A DNA stretch of 64,000 bases from an uncultured Clostridia bacterium (GTDB lineage: Bacteria; Bacillota; Clostridia; Oscillospirales; Acutalibacteraceae). Below the pieces are notes generated by a model. The model was not told the origin of the DNA, ran no database searches, and was given only the letters and a program-made list of their open reading frames with translations. The position numbers were made by a program, and so were the translations under genes. Shown piece after piece: positions 1 to 7,902 of this stretch. The stretch's first letter is position 1. The number at the start of each line of letters is the position of its first letter. The DNA lies in the NCBI GenBank assembly GCA_946407065.1, contig CAMJMQ010000008.1, forward strand, positions 39,928 through 103,927, written 5' to 3'.

Positions 1-2
1 AC

Positions 3-1595
3 GGTACCTATAAGGATCAGGTTTCCGGCAATACCTTCACCGTATCCGGCGGCAAGATCACCGGTAATATCGGTTCCACCGGCGTTGCGGTCGTCTACAA
101 CACCACTGCTGATAACTCCGCTCCCGAGATCAAGCTCTCTTTGAACAACGTTGAGCTGACTCCCGAGGTTCTCCATCGTTATACCGATGCTACCGCTTCC
201 GTCAAGGTTGACGTCAAGAACGCTACCTCTTATGACATCAAGGTTTCCAACCTCGCTGCTAAGACCATCACCGACGCTTCCAAGACCTTCACTCTCAACA
301 GCACCATTCCTTACGGCAAGAGTGTTGATATCACGATCACTGCGACCAATGGTTCAAAGACCGTAGAACGCACCTATAACATCAAGAAGAAGAACCCGAA
401 CGAGACCAAGAAGGTTTACTTCGACAACAGCACCATGAAGTGGCCGTATGAGAACACTACCGGTCAGAAGACTGTCGGTATCTTCGTCATGTGCAAGACC
501 GGCACCGCCGCTTCTACCAAGATCGGCTCCTATGATTCTCATAAGATGACCCCTGTATCCGGTCAGACCGATCTGTATTCCTATGACGTTCCCGCTAACA
601 CCAAATACGTCAAGTTCAACGAGGGCTTCATCGGCTCTTCTTACACCGATAAGTCGCATGTAGACGCTTACGGACGCTGCCACCTGTTCCACACCTTCTC
701 CGAGTGCCAGGGCTACTGCGGCCGTACCATGCCCGAGACGGTTGTCAACTACGGTACCGCTAACAGCGCGGCTAACCGTGAGAACGGCGGTTACGAGCTC
801 GTCGGCTCAATGATCCTGCGTGATCTCCGCTTTGAGGACTACGGTGAGTATCCCGTTGCGACCCTGTCCAACGCTGATACCTCTCTGACCGCGGGCGCTG
901 ATGATCCCACTCAGGCTCCCACCGAGAAGCCCACTGAGAAGCCCGTAGGCAGACCGATTCTCCGCGGTGACGCTGACCAGGATACTCTCGTATGCGTACT
1001 CGACGTTACCATGATGCAGCGTCATCTGGCGAATGTGAAGGCGCTGTCCGCTGACGGTGTTCTCGCAGCAGATATCAACAGCGATGACGATTTTGACGCT
1101 ACCGACGTTACGCTGCTCCAGCGTTATCTCGCAGGTATGGGTAATCAGTACAAGGTCAATCAGATCTTCTACGTAGGCGGCGACGCTCCTACTCCCACTA
1201 CTGCTCCTACACCTACCTCTGCACCTCAGCCCACTACTGCTCCCGATCCTGATCCCACCGATGCTCCCGAGCCTACTACTTCCGGTGAGCCGATCACCTT
1301 CCTGCTCACCGACAACTTCGGTTGGGGCAGCGCATATGTTTATGCTTGGGATGAGATCGGTAATGCACTTTGCGGTGAATGGCCGGGTGCTGCTCAGGCT
1401 GAGACTATCACAAACGGCTATGGTGAGACCCAGTTCAAATGCACGGTTCCCGAAGGCGCAGTCGGCGTTATCCTGAATAACGGCAACGGCGCTCAGACCG
1501 AGGACATCACTGATTTCGGTACCTATGAAGGCTACTGGATGGACGGCACCAAGAACGCCCAGGGTCACTACAAAGTTACCGGCTGGAACTCCTAA
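3..1595 (+). CDS. Amylase-type enzyme, 3' part: starch-binding modules plus dockerin (5' truncated)
   Basis: The frame is open from base 3 and has no start in the window, so this is the C-terminal part of a larger secreted enzyme. The first ~45 residues look like the beta-sandwich that closes GH13 alpha-amylases (GTVSGGK-ITGNIGSTGVAVVYN type). An Ig-like segment and a YFDNSTMKWP starch-binding-like segment follow. A type I dockerin lies at about 963-1140, with two Ca-binding loops (GDADQDTLVCVLD and ADINSDDDFDATD). A Pro/Thr linker spans about 1183-1290, and a CBM26-like starch-binding module (FGWGSAYVYAW) ends the protein. A dockerin placed between binding modules is the arrangement of Ruminococcus bromii amylosome enzymes. 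The dockerin would dock the enzyme to a cell-surface or free scaffoldin. The catalytic domain is outside the window, so the GH13 assignment is inferred from the C-terminal domain. Confidence 0.85.
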   Translation, partial: GTYKDQVSGNTFTVSGGKITGNIGSTGVAVVYNTTADNSAPEIKLSLNNVELTPEVLHRYTDATASVKVDVKNATSYDIKVSNLAAKTITDASKTFTLNSTIPYGKSVDITITATNGSKTVERTYNIKKKNPNETKKVYFDNSTMKWPYENTTGQKTVGIFVMCKTGTAASTKIGSYDSHKMTPVSGQTDLYSYDVPANTKYVKFNEGFIGSSYTDKSHVDAYGRCHLFHTFSECQGYCGRTMPETVVNYGTANSAANRENGGYELVGSMILRDLRFEDYGEYPVATLSNADTSLTAGADDPTQAPTEKPTEKPVGRPILRGDADQDTLVCVLDVTMMQRHLANVKALSADGVLAADINSDDDFDATDVTLLQRYLAGMGNQYKVNQIFYVGGDAPTPTTAPTPTSAPQPTTAPDPDPTDAPEPTTSGEPITFLLTDNFGWGSAYVYAWDEIGNALCGEWPGAAQAETITNGYGETQFKCTVPEGAVGVILNNGNGAQTEDITDFGTYEGYWMDGTKNAQGHYKVTGWNS

Positions 1596-1610
1596 GTCCG
1601 TTCGATGATC

Positions 1611-1652
1611 AATTGTCATTGCCGGGCTCCTCGAGCCATGACAATCTCAATA
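1611..1652. repeat. REP-like palindromic repeat (TCATTGC family)
   Basis: ATTGTCAT and ATGACAAT flank a GGCTC/GAGCC stem, and the copy ends in ACAATCTCA. The same end motifs recur at 11191, 17262, 35895, 43459 and 51125, always between genes. Confidence 0.6.
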
Positions 1653-1679
1653 GTTTGATCGATTAACTGAATAAGCCAA

Positions 1680-1713
1680 AGGGGCTGTCGTATCTACGGC
1701 AGCCCCTGATTTT
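1680..1713 (+). terminator. Terminator of the amylase-type gene
   Basis: An 8-bp stem AGGGGCTG/CAGCCCCT extended by TCGTA/TACGG is followed by a short T-rich tract, 85 bp after the stop codon. Confidence 0.75.
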
Positions 1714-1753
1714 ATGTGACAAGTGTGATATTCCTGTCACCCTAACCAAAATA

Positions 1754-1781
1754 ATAAAGCGCCCGATAAAGGACGCTTTAC
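1754..1781 (-). terminator. Terminator of the HPr-like gene
   Basis: Read on the minus strand, TAAAGCGTCC pairs with GGGCGCTTTA (one mismatch) around a short loop, followed by TTATTTT. Confidence 0.7.
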
Positions 1782-1810
1782 GAAATATTTGACTTTTTAT
1801 GATCGAATCA

Positions 1811-2041
1811 TTATACTGTAAAAGGTTTTAATTCTTCGATGAACGCGTCCATCTCATCGCCCTCGGCTTCCAGATAGATCGGCTGAGAGAGATCCAGCGA
1901 CAGGATCCCGATGATAGAATGGGCGTCGATCGAATACTCGTTATGATTCAGTGTGATTTTGATGTGCGGATATTTTGCTGTCAGCGCGACAAATGCTCTT
2001 GCTTTCTCAATGCCGCTGATCGTGATGTTTGTGCTGTACAT
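1811..2041 (-). CDS. HPr-like protein lacking the active-site His
   Basis: The 76-residue protein keeps the second half of the HPr fold clearly: DAHSIIGILSLDL followed by IYLEAEGDEMDAFIEEL, as in PtsH and Crh. At the place of the HPr motif G-x-HARPA it reads SGIEKARAFVAL, so the His that accepts phosphate from enzyme I is missing. It therefore cannot be a normal PTS phosphocarrier. A Ser in the regulatory position (AHSIIG) is kept, as in the B. subtilis regulator Crh, so a regulatory role is possible but unproven. GAGGGGG precedes the ATG by about ten bases. It stands alone between the amylase gene and mtaB, with its own promoter (2070-2098) and terminator. Confidence 0.75.
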   Translation of the reverse strand: MYSTNITISGIEKARAFVALTAKYPHIKITLNHNEYSIDAHSIIGILSLDLSQPIYLEAEGDEMDAFIEELKPFTV

Positions 2042-2069
2042 AGTTTGATAACCCCCTCAAGCGTTATCT

Positions 2070-2098
2070 ATCTTAGCACTATTTATCCCATTATTCAA
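2070..2098 (-). promoter_or_regulatory. Sigma-70 type promoter of the HPr-like gene
   Basis: On the minus strand TTGAAT and TAAGAT are separated by 17 bp, about 30 bp upstream of the start codon. Confidence 0.6.
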
Positions 2099-2143
2099 CC
2101 CCAAAAACGCTGAATATTTTTACATTTTTCGTGGTGATTTTAT

Positions 2144-3433
2144 TTGAAATACTATATTATGACGCTCGGATGCAAGGTCAATCAATATGAATCCGAAGTA
2201 ATGGCGGAGCTGCTCGATCATGCGGGCTATTCTAAAGCAGAATCCTACGGTGAAAGCGACATCAATATCGTCAACTCCTGCACTGTTACCGCCACAGGTG
2301 ACGCAAAGAATCGCAAGCTGATCCGTCGTATCCGACGCGAGAATCCCGACAGCATCATCATCCTGTGCGGCTGTATGCCGCAGGCGTTTGCCGATGACAT
2401 CTCCGCTTTTGAGGGATGCGATATCGTGATGGGCAATACCTCCCGCAGAAACATCATTTCTCTGATCGATGAATACCTGATGACGCGACAGCAAATCATC
2501 CGTATCGGTGAACATCAAAGAGATGAGGCGTTTGAACCGATGCGGATTACCGCGTTCAATGAGCGTACCCGCGCATGCATCAAGATCGAGGACGGCTGTA
2601 ACCGCTTTTGCACCTACTGCATCATCCCGTACGCGCGCGGCAGGGTTCGTTCAAAGCCCTTGGATGAGATCCGACACGAGGCAGAAATACTCGCTAAAAA
2701 CGGCTTCAAGGAGATCGTTTTGGTTGGTATCAACCTCTCGGCATACGGTCAGGAATGGGAGTTGAATGTCTATGACGCGGTCAGTGTCGTTTGTCAAACA
2801 GAGGGGATCGAACGCGTGCGATTGGGCTCCATCGAGCCCGAACGCATGACAGGCGATATCCTGAGCGCCCTTGCGAAAGAACCGAAGTTTTGTCCGCATT
2901 TCCATCTGTCCCTGCAAGCGGGCTGCGACACGACCTTAAAGCGTATGCACCGCCATTATGATACCGCGGAATACGCGCGTATCGTCGCGGATATTCGCCG
3001 ACTGTTCCACAATCCCTCCATCACTACCGATATCATGGTCGGGTTCGTAGGGGAGAGCGAAGAAGATTTCAACACCTCGGTCGGTTTCACGGATGCAATC
3101 GGCTTTGCCAAAACTCACGTGTTCCCGTATTCGCGCCGCAAGGGGACTGCCGCCGATAAAATGGACGGTCATATTGATGAGCACCTCAAACACGAGCGTG
3201 CTGATATCATGATCGCGCATACATTGGAACAGCAACGACGTTTCATGCAAAGTCAGGTCGGTTTGACCGAACCCATATTGTTTGAGACCCGCTCCAAGGA
3301 CGGCATGATGGAAGGGTATACCAAGAACTATACCAAGGTGCGCGTCAAGGATGACCGCAACCTTTCCGGCGAAATAGTTGACGTCAAGCTCACGGAAGCG
3401 CACGACGATTACTGCATCGGTGTGTTGATCTAA
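2144..3433 (+). CDS. mtaB: tRNA-t6A37 methylthiotransferase MtaB
   Basis: Radical-SAM methylthiotransferase of 429 residues that adds the 2-methylthio group to t6A37 of ANN-decoding tRNAs. The N-terminal UPF0004 domain opens with TLGCKVNQYESE and supplies Cys ligands of the first cluster (TLGCKVN, NSCTVT, LCGCMPQ). The radical-SAM core carries CNRFCTYCIIP, whose three Cys bind the second 4Fe-4S cluster. A TRAM-like RNA-binding tail follows at about 370-429. The TTG start at 2144 is preferred because it has an upstream GGTGAT and gives the usual MKYYIMTLGCKVN terminus. The first ATG, 15 bases later, would remove the first strand. It is convergent with the GHL10 gene (7 bp between stops). The substrate modification t6A is made by the Tsa system, two subunits of which are at 17.5-18.6 kb. 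Confidence 0.93.
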   Translation: MKYYIMTLGCKVNQYESEVMAELLDHAGYSKAESYGESDINIVNSCTVTATGDAKNRKLIRRIRRENPDSIIILCGCMPQAFADDISAFEGCDIVMGNTSRRNIISLIDEYLMTRQQIIRIGEHQRDEAFEPMRITAFNERTRACIKIEDGCNRFCTYCIIPYARGRVRSKPLDEIRHEAEILAKNGFKEIVLVGINLSAYGQEWELNVYDAVSVVCQTEGIERVRLGSIEPERMTGDILSALAKEPKFCPHFHLSLQAGCDTTLKRMHRHYDTAEYARIVADIRRLFHNPSITTDIMVGFVGESEEDFNTSVGFTDAIGFAKTHVFPYSRRKGTAADKMDGHIDEHLKHERADIMIAHTLEQQRRFMQSQVGLTEPILFETRSKDGMMEGYTKNYTKVRVKDDRNLSGEIVDVKLTEAHDDYCIGVLI

Positions 3434-3440
3434 ATCCGCG

Positions 3441-4646
3441 TTATTCATTCAAATACCGTATCACGTTTTCGACTTCCTGTCGGTTATCCTCATTATGAAA
3501 GCTATCATAGCTGTACAGCATAAAGCCGTCACAGCCCTTTTCACGCGTGATGGATAACTCTGTCCTCAGGATATCATCATTATCCAGCCATGTCCCGCTG
3601 TCGGCGTCTGTACCCGCTTTGTATGCCGGGATACCGATATATAATGACAGTCCGTCATGGCGTTCCGCGTCCAGCCAATCCTGCAAGCCGTCCTCAAAGG
3701 TCAGTGCGGGATTATCCAGTGAAAAGTAGATCTGCGGACAGATATAGTCGATATAGCCCTTCTCGCCGCACCACTTTTTTACATCGGCATAGAGCTTATC
3801 GTTATTCTTCATATTGCCCTGCGGTGATACGCCGAACAACACATTATTTTTGACTGAATGAACCGCTTGATAGACAGCCTGTATCATCCGATTGACATTA
3901 TCTCTGCGGAATTCCTCTAATGATAGGGGAGAGTCGCTTTCGGCACAATAAGCGTCATAGTCATCCTTATCAAAATCCCCGCAGTCAGGCGGATAAAAGT
4001 AATCGTCGAATTGGATCCCATCGACATCGTAACTCTCCATAATCTCTCTGACACCGTCTGTGATCAGCTTGATCGTTTTATCCTTTGCGGGGTTGAGATA
4101 CATACTACCGTTGACCTCCACACCGATCGATGGATCTTTCCGATACGGATGCTGATTGCTCAGTTCTGACGGCGTATCCTTGGTGCTGATACGATAGGGA
4201 TTGAGCCATGCATGCACCATGATATCGTGCTCATGTGCTTTGGTGATGATCGTCTCGAGCGGATCATAACCGGGATCAACGCCCTGTGTACCGGTCAGGA
4301 TATGTGACCACGGATAAATCTTTGAGGGATAGAGTGCATCACAAAACGGTCGTACCTGTACGATCATCGTATTGAGATCGGCATTCTCCATATCTGACAG
4401 GATTTGATCGATTATTTCATTAAATGCCGCTTTTTTATCTGCTTCACCTTCTACGTCCAGCGTCATATAGGTCACCCACACGCCGCGGATCTCTTCCTGC
4501 GGCTTTTCGACGGTGATGTTGCTGACGTCCTTGATCGGCTCCTGCGCGCTCACCTCAGGCTCCTTGTCCGATCCCGACACATATAGGATAGAACCTGCCA
4601 ATAGCACAAACGATAAAACAAACGGTATTATTCTTTTATAGAACAT
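3441..4646 (-). CDS. Secreted or membrane-anchored GHL10-type glycoside hydrolase-like protein
   Basis: The 401-residue protein has an N-terminal signal or anchor segment (about residues 5-25, no lipobox Cys). The GHL10/DUF187 TIM-barrel domain begins at EEIRGVWVTYMTLD. Typical blocks are visible: MIVQVRPFCDALYPS, HAWLNPYR, VDGIQFDDYFYP and GVSPQGN followed by ICPQIYFS. The family (YngK-like) is related to GH10-type barrels and is thought to act on cell-wall glycans or exopolysaccharide; the substrate here is unknown. CGGAGTGA precedes the ATG. Its start faces the DUF1294 gene across about 20 bp, so the promoters of the two genes must overlap or lie inside the neighbouring coding region. Confidence 0.88.
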   Translation of the reverse strand: MFYKRIIPFVLSFVLLAGSILYVSGSDKEPEVSAQEPIKDVSNITVEKPQEEIRGVWVTYMTLDVEGEADKKAAFNEIIDQILSDMENADLNTMIVQVRPFCDALYPSKIYPWSHILTGTQGVDPGYDPLETIITKAHEHDIMVHAWLNPYRISTKDTPSELSNQHPYRKDPSIGVEVNGSMYLNPAKDKTIKLITDGVREIMESYDVDGIQFDDYFYPPDCGDFDKDDYDAYCAESDSPLSLEEFRRDNVNRMIQAVYQAVHSVKNNVLFGVSPQGNMKNNDKLYADVKKWCGEKGYIDYICPQIYFSLDNPALTFEDGLQDWLDAERHDGLSLYIGIPAYKAGTDADSGTWLDNDDILRTELSITREKGCDGFMLYSYDSFHNEDNRQEVENVIRYLNE

Positions 4647-4666
4647 TTTATCACTCCGAGGTTATT

Positions 4667-4945
4667 TTGAAATTTCTGACTATTTATCTGATCATCATTA
4701 ATATTATCGCCATCATCGTGACAATCCACGATAAACACGCCGCAGTCAAAGGCAATTGGCGCGTCAAAGAGAATACATTGTTGTTGCTATCCGCGCTCGG
4801 CGGCGCACCCGCGATGTATTTGACCATGCTGCTGATCCGCCACAAAACACAAAAACCGAAGTTCATGCTCGGGATCCCGCTGATCTTCATCGCGGAGCTC
4901 ATTATCATATATCTGGTGCTTCACTATGCCTATCGGATACTATGA
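4667..4945 (+). CDS. DUF1294 small membrane protein
   Basis: The 92-residue protein has three hydrophobic segments. It carries the DUF1294 signature DKHAAVKGNWRVKE, followed by LLLLSALGGAPAMYLTM and RHKTQKPKF. The family is often fused to cold-shock or nucleic-acid domains but has no settled function. The start is TTG with CGAGG upstream. Its end overlaps the pseudouridine synthase gene by 20 bp, so the two are probably co-transcribed and translationally coupled. Confidence 0.85.
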   Translation: MKFLTIYLIIINIIAIIVTIHDKHAAVKGNWRVKENTLLLLSALGGAPAMYLTMLLIRHKTQKPKFMLGIPLIFIAELIIIYLVLHYAYRIL

Positions 4946-5807
4946 GTTTACGGTAACGCCTGCCGACGACGGTATTACGCTCAAGAGCTTTTTGCGACGG
5001 ATATGCGGACTGTCGGCGCGTTCCATGAAGGTCATCCGATACGGCGGAGGCAGCATTTCCCGCGACGACACTGAATTACGTGCGCACGATATCCTGCACA
5101 GCGGCGATAGCATCAAGGTGCGACTGCCGCAGGAGGAGCAAAGCGATATTATGCCGATTGAAGGTACGCTCGACATCCTCTTTGAAGATAACCGACTGTT
5201 GATCGTCAATAAGCCTCCCCATATGCCCGTGCACCCTACCAAGATCCACCAACTCGATACCTTGGCGAATATCGTCATGTTTGAGCAGGAGCGTAGGGGA
5301 GAGCGCTATCCTTTTCGCGCTCTCAATCGTCTGGATAAGGACACCTCGGGTATTGTGATCCTCGCGAAGGACCGTATTGCGTACAACATGGTTTTCTCAA
5401 CCATTCAAAAGACCTATGTCGCGGTATGCGAGGGGATCATCACAGAGGGCGGTACCATCGATCTGCCGATCGGAGCGGCGCCCGACAGCAAGATCCAAAG
5501 ATGTGTCCGAAAAGATGGCGCAAAGGCGATCACACATTATGAGCCGCTCCAAATCTTCGACCGTCACACGCTGTGCAAAGTTTGGCTTGAAACAGGCAGG
5601 ACCCATCAGATCCGTTGTCATATGAGCGCGATCGGTTATCCGCTGGCAGGAGATGATTTGTACGGCGGCAGTGTTGATCTGTTCCAACGACAGGCATTAC
5701 ATTGCCGATCCGTCACATTTCCGCATCCGATCACAAAAGATCAGATCGAACTCACCGCACCGTTTCCTGCGGATTTTTCCATACTATTCAAATCAACCTC
5801 CCCATGA
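4926..5807 (+). CDS. RluA/RluD-family rRNA pseudouridine synthase
   Basis: The 293-residue protein converts uridine to pseudouridine in rRNA or tRNA. An S4-like RNA-binding region covers about residues 1-75 (LKSFLRRICGLSARSMKVIRYGG). The catalytic domain follows, with NKPPHMPVHPT and the active-site motif ALNRLDKDTSG, in which the first Asp is the nucleophile. LETGRTHQIRCHMSAIGYPLAGDDLYGG is the usual RluA block near the C-terminus. The exact target uridine cannot be told from sequence. The gene overlaps the DUF1294 gene, and its stop codon lies inside the terminator at 5795-5835. Confidence 0.92.
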   Translation: MPIGYYEFTVTPADDGITLKSFLRRICGLSARSMKVIRYGGGSISRDDTELRAHDILHSGDSIKVRLPQEEQSDIMPIEGTLDILFEDNRLLIVNKPPHMPVHPTKIHQLDTLANIVMFEQERRGERYPFRALNRLDKDTSGIVILAKDRIAYNMVFSTIQKTYVAVCEGIITEGGTIDLPIGAAPDSKIQRCVRKDGAKAITHYEPLQIFDRHTLCKVWLETGRTHQIRCHMSAIGYPLAGDDLYGGSVDLFQRQALHCRSVTFPHPITKDQIELTAPFPADFSILFKSTSP

Positions 5808-5835
5808 TGATTTTCGTACATCGGGGAGGTTTTCC
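5795..5835. terminator. Bidirectional terminator between convergent genes
   Basis: AACCTCCCC pairs with GGGGAGGTT around about 18 bases, with T runs on both strands. It serves the pseudouridine synthase gene (plus) and the membrane protein gene (minus), and it overlaps the stop codon of the former. Confidence 0.85.
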
Positions 5836-6239
5836 TATTTGATTCGCACTCTCTCCTTGCGGTTCACGCCCGTGATACCGCCGATGATACCGCATAACAG
5901 CATCACGGCACTGCGGATGACAGTCAATAATCCGATATTGTTTTTGGTCATACTCATACCGACCGCGAACACGATCAGCAGAGATATTGCCCCGCACAGT
6001 GTACCGATGATCAAACCCTTCGATTTTGCGATCACACAGGCGATATACGCGCCGATCAGCACACTGAACCCTTCGAGCGCGACCATCACATAGTCGATGA
6101 TATCATAGGGGATACCCGACATCATGTTCAGCATCATCGAGAACAGGCAGGTGAGGAGCACAGCGAGCACAACAGAGCTCAGAACACCGATCACAACCGC
6201 TTTGACGATGCGCACTTTATCATTACCGAAATCAGACAT
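5835..6239 (-). CDS. TIGR04086-type membrane protein
   Basis: The 134-residue protein has four hydrophobic segments (VVIGVLSSVVLAVLLTCLF, VALEGFSVLIGAYIACVIA, LIIGTLCGAISLLIVFAVG and SAVMLLCGIIGGITGV). Pattern and length fit the clostridial TIGR04086 family, which has no known function. The ATG at 6239 is preferred over the GTG at 6260 because AGGGGTG lies 8 bases upstream of it. That ribosome site is inside the 3' arm of the hairpin at 6244-6282. It is the last gene of the queA-tgt-yajC run; in Clostridia this family commonly sits next to yajC. Confidence 0.75.
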   Translation of the reverse strand: MSDFGNDKVRIVKAVVIGVLSSVVLAVLLTCLFSMMLNMMSGIPYDIIDYVMVALEGFSVLIGAYIACVIAKSKGLIIGTLCGAISLLIVFAVGMSMTKNNIGLLTVIRSAVMLLCGIIGGITGVNRKERVRIK

Positions 6240-6243
6240 AAAA

Positions 6244-6282
6244 AATTCACCCCTGTACACACTATGCAGGGGTGAAAAATTT
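6244..6282 (-). terminator. Terminator-like hairpin containing the next gene's ribosome site
   Basis: TTCACCCCTG and CAGGGGTGAA form a perfect 10-bp stem with an 11-base loop, followed on the minus strand by TTTTT. It ends yajC transcripts. The AGGGGTG in its 3' arm is the Shine-Dalgarno of the membrane protein gene starting at 6239. Confidence 0.75.
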
Positions 6283-6683
6283 TATTCGTTATTCTTTTGT
6301 GCTTTCTTTTCTTCCTTAGCGGCCTTCTTCGCGGCGCGGCGTTCCTGAAGCTCTTTGAGCTTATCTTCCTTCGTCTTCTTCTCGGGAGTCGTTTCCTTGA
6401 TGGTATCAACGCTGGAGATCGCCCATTTCTTGAACTTCATCTTGGTGCGATCGGGACCTGTCTCGATGACAAAAGCATCCTCTTCCTCTTTTACCGCGAT
6501 GATTCTGCCCTGAATACCGCCGATCGTTGTGATATCATCACCGATCTGGATATTGTTGCGCATTTCCTGTTCCTGTTTCTTCTTCTTCGAATTCGGACGA
6601 ATGAGCAAGAAGTAAAGAACTGCGAACAGACCTACATAAATTAAGATTATCCACCAGCTGCCGCCGGATCCTGAACCAAACAT
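6282..6683 (-). CDS. yajC: Preprotein translocase subunit YajC
   Basis: The 133-residue protein has one N-terminal membrane segment (WWIILIYVGLFAVLYFLLIRP) and the YajC block PNSKKKKQEQEMRNNIQIGDDITTIGG. A KWAISSV segment and a highly charged Lys/Glu C-terminal tail of about 40 residues follow. YajC accompanies SecDF in protein export. The place after queA and tgt is the standard bacterial one, although secD and secF do not follow here. GGAAAGGAAG precedes the ATG. Confidence 0.92.
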   Translation of the reverse strand: MFGSGSGGSWWIILIYVGLFAVLYFLLIRPNSKKKKQEQEMRNNIQIGDDITTIGGIQGRIIAVKEEEDAFVIETGPDRTKMKFKKWAISSVDTIKETTPEKKTKEDKLKELQERRAAKKAAKEEKKAQKNNE

Positions 6684-6756
6684 AGTTAAACTTCCTTTCC
6701 AATTATTCCAAGTTATTATAACAGGTTAGTTGGATTTTTGCAAGAGCTAAGTGCAA

Positions 6757-7887
6757 TTATATGCGATTATCAAGTATATTTCTATATTTTTGATAGAAAA
6801 CCTCGTATGTTCCCGCGTCTAAATTGTCACGTATTTTCTGCATCAGCGTATTGTAGAAGTACAAATTGTGCATCACCGCCAGCCGCATACCCAGCATTTC
6901 CTTCGCTTTGAACAGGTGCCTGAGATAAGCGCGGGTATGATGCTGACATACGGGGCAGTCACATTCGCTGTCGATGGGAGATTCATCCAGCTCGAACTTT
7001 GCGTTCATGATATTGATGATGCCGCTCCATGTGAACAGATGGCCGTGTCTTGCGTTGCGCGAGGGCATGACGCAATCGAAGAGATCAACGCCTCTGTGTA
7101 CCGCTTCGAGAATATTAACGGGTGTACCGACGCCCATCAAGTATCTGGGCTTATTCTTCGGCGCGAAAGGTTCCACCGCCTCGATGATCTCATACATCGT
7201 CTCGGCAGGCTCACCGACCGCCAGACCGCCGATCGCGTAACCGTCAAGATCGATCTGAGCGATCTCTTTCATATGATCGATCCTCAGATCGCGATAGGTT
7301 GCGCCCTGATTGATACCGAACAGCATTTGATGGGGGTTGATGGTATCGTCAAGCGAATTGAGCCTGTCCATCTCCGCTTTGCATCGGTTGAGCCAGTTGG
7401 TAGTGCGCTTGACAGACGCCTTAGCGTATTCATACGGCGCGGGATTTTCCACACATTCGTCGAACGCCATCGCAATGGTCGAGCCTAAGTTTGACTGGAT
7501 CCGCATACTTTCTTCGGGACCCATAAAGATGCGTCTGCCGTCGATATGGGAGTTGAACACAACGCCTTCTTCAGTGATGTTATTCAGCTTTGCCAGAGAA
7601 AAGACCTGAAATCCGCCGGAATCCGTGAGGATCACGCCGTTCCATCCGGTCATCTTGTGCAGCCCTCCGAGCTTCTTGACCGTTTCATCCCCGGGTCGAA
7701 GGTGCAGATGATAGGTATTGCTCAGCATGACCTGCGTGTTGATATGCTGTAGATCATATGCCGACAGTCCGCCTTTGATCGCGGCACAGGTCGCGACATT
7801 CATAAATGCCGGCATCTGTACCGTGCCGTGGACGGTTTTGAACTCGCCGCGTCGGGCGTTTCCTTCTTGCTTTAATAATGTATACAT
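6757..7887 (-). CDS. tgt: tRNA-guanine transglycosylase Tgt
   Basis: The 376-residue enzyme exchanges G34 of GUN-anticodon tRNAs for the queuosine precursor preQ1. The catalytic Asp is in ILTDSGGFQVFSL, and the second key Asp in LFDCVMPSRNARHG. The zinc site is CDCPVCQHH...H. Length and the ending QKYRNILDN are normal for the family. It starts 15 bp after queA, so the two form one transcription unit that places and finishes queuosine. No preQ1 biosynthesis genes are in the window. Confidence 0.96.
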   Translation of the reverse strand: MYTLLKQEGNARRGEFKTVHGTVQMPAFMNVATCAAIKGGLSAYDLQHINTQVMLSNTYHLHLRPGDETVKKLGGLHKMTGWNGVILTDSGGFQVFSLAKLNNITEEGVVFNSHIDGRRIFMGPEESMRIQSNLGSTIAMAFDECVENPAPYEYAKASVKRTTNWLNRCKAEMDRLNSLDDTINPHQMLFGINQGATYRDLRIDHMKEIAQIDLDGYAIGGLAVGEPAETMYEIIEAVEPFAPKNKPRYLMGVGTPVNILEAVHRGVDLFDCVMPSRNARHGHLFTWSGIINIMNAKFELDESPIDSECDCPVCQHHTRAYLRHLFKAKEMLGMRLAVMHNLYFYNTLMQKIRDNLDAGTYEVFYQKYRNILDNRI

Positions 7888-7902
7888 AATGTTCCCTTTA
7901 TT

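Noticed and set aside
807..1619. Long minus-strand frame opposite the amylase-type gene
   Set aside because: Shadow of the dockerin/CBM coding strand; composition mirrors its codon pattern and there is no ribosome site or family match.
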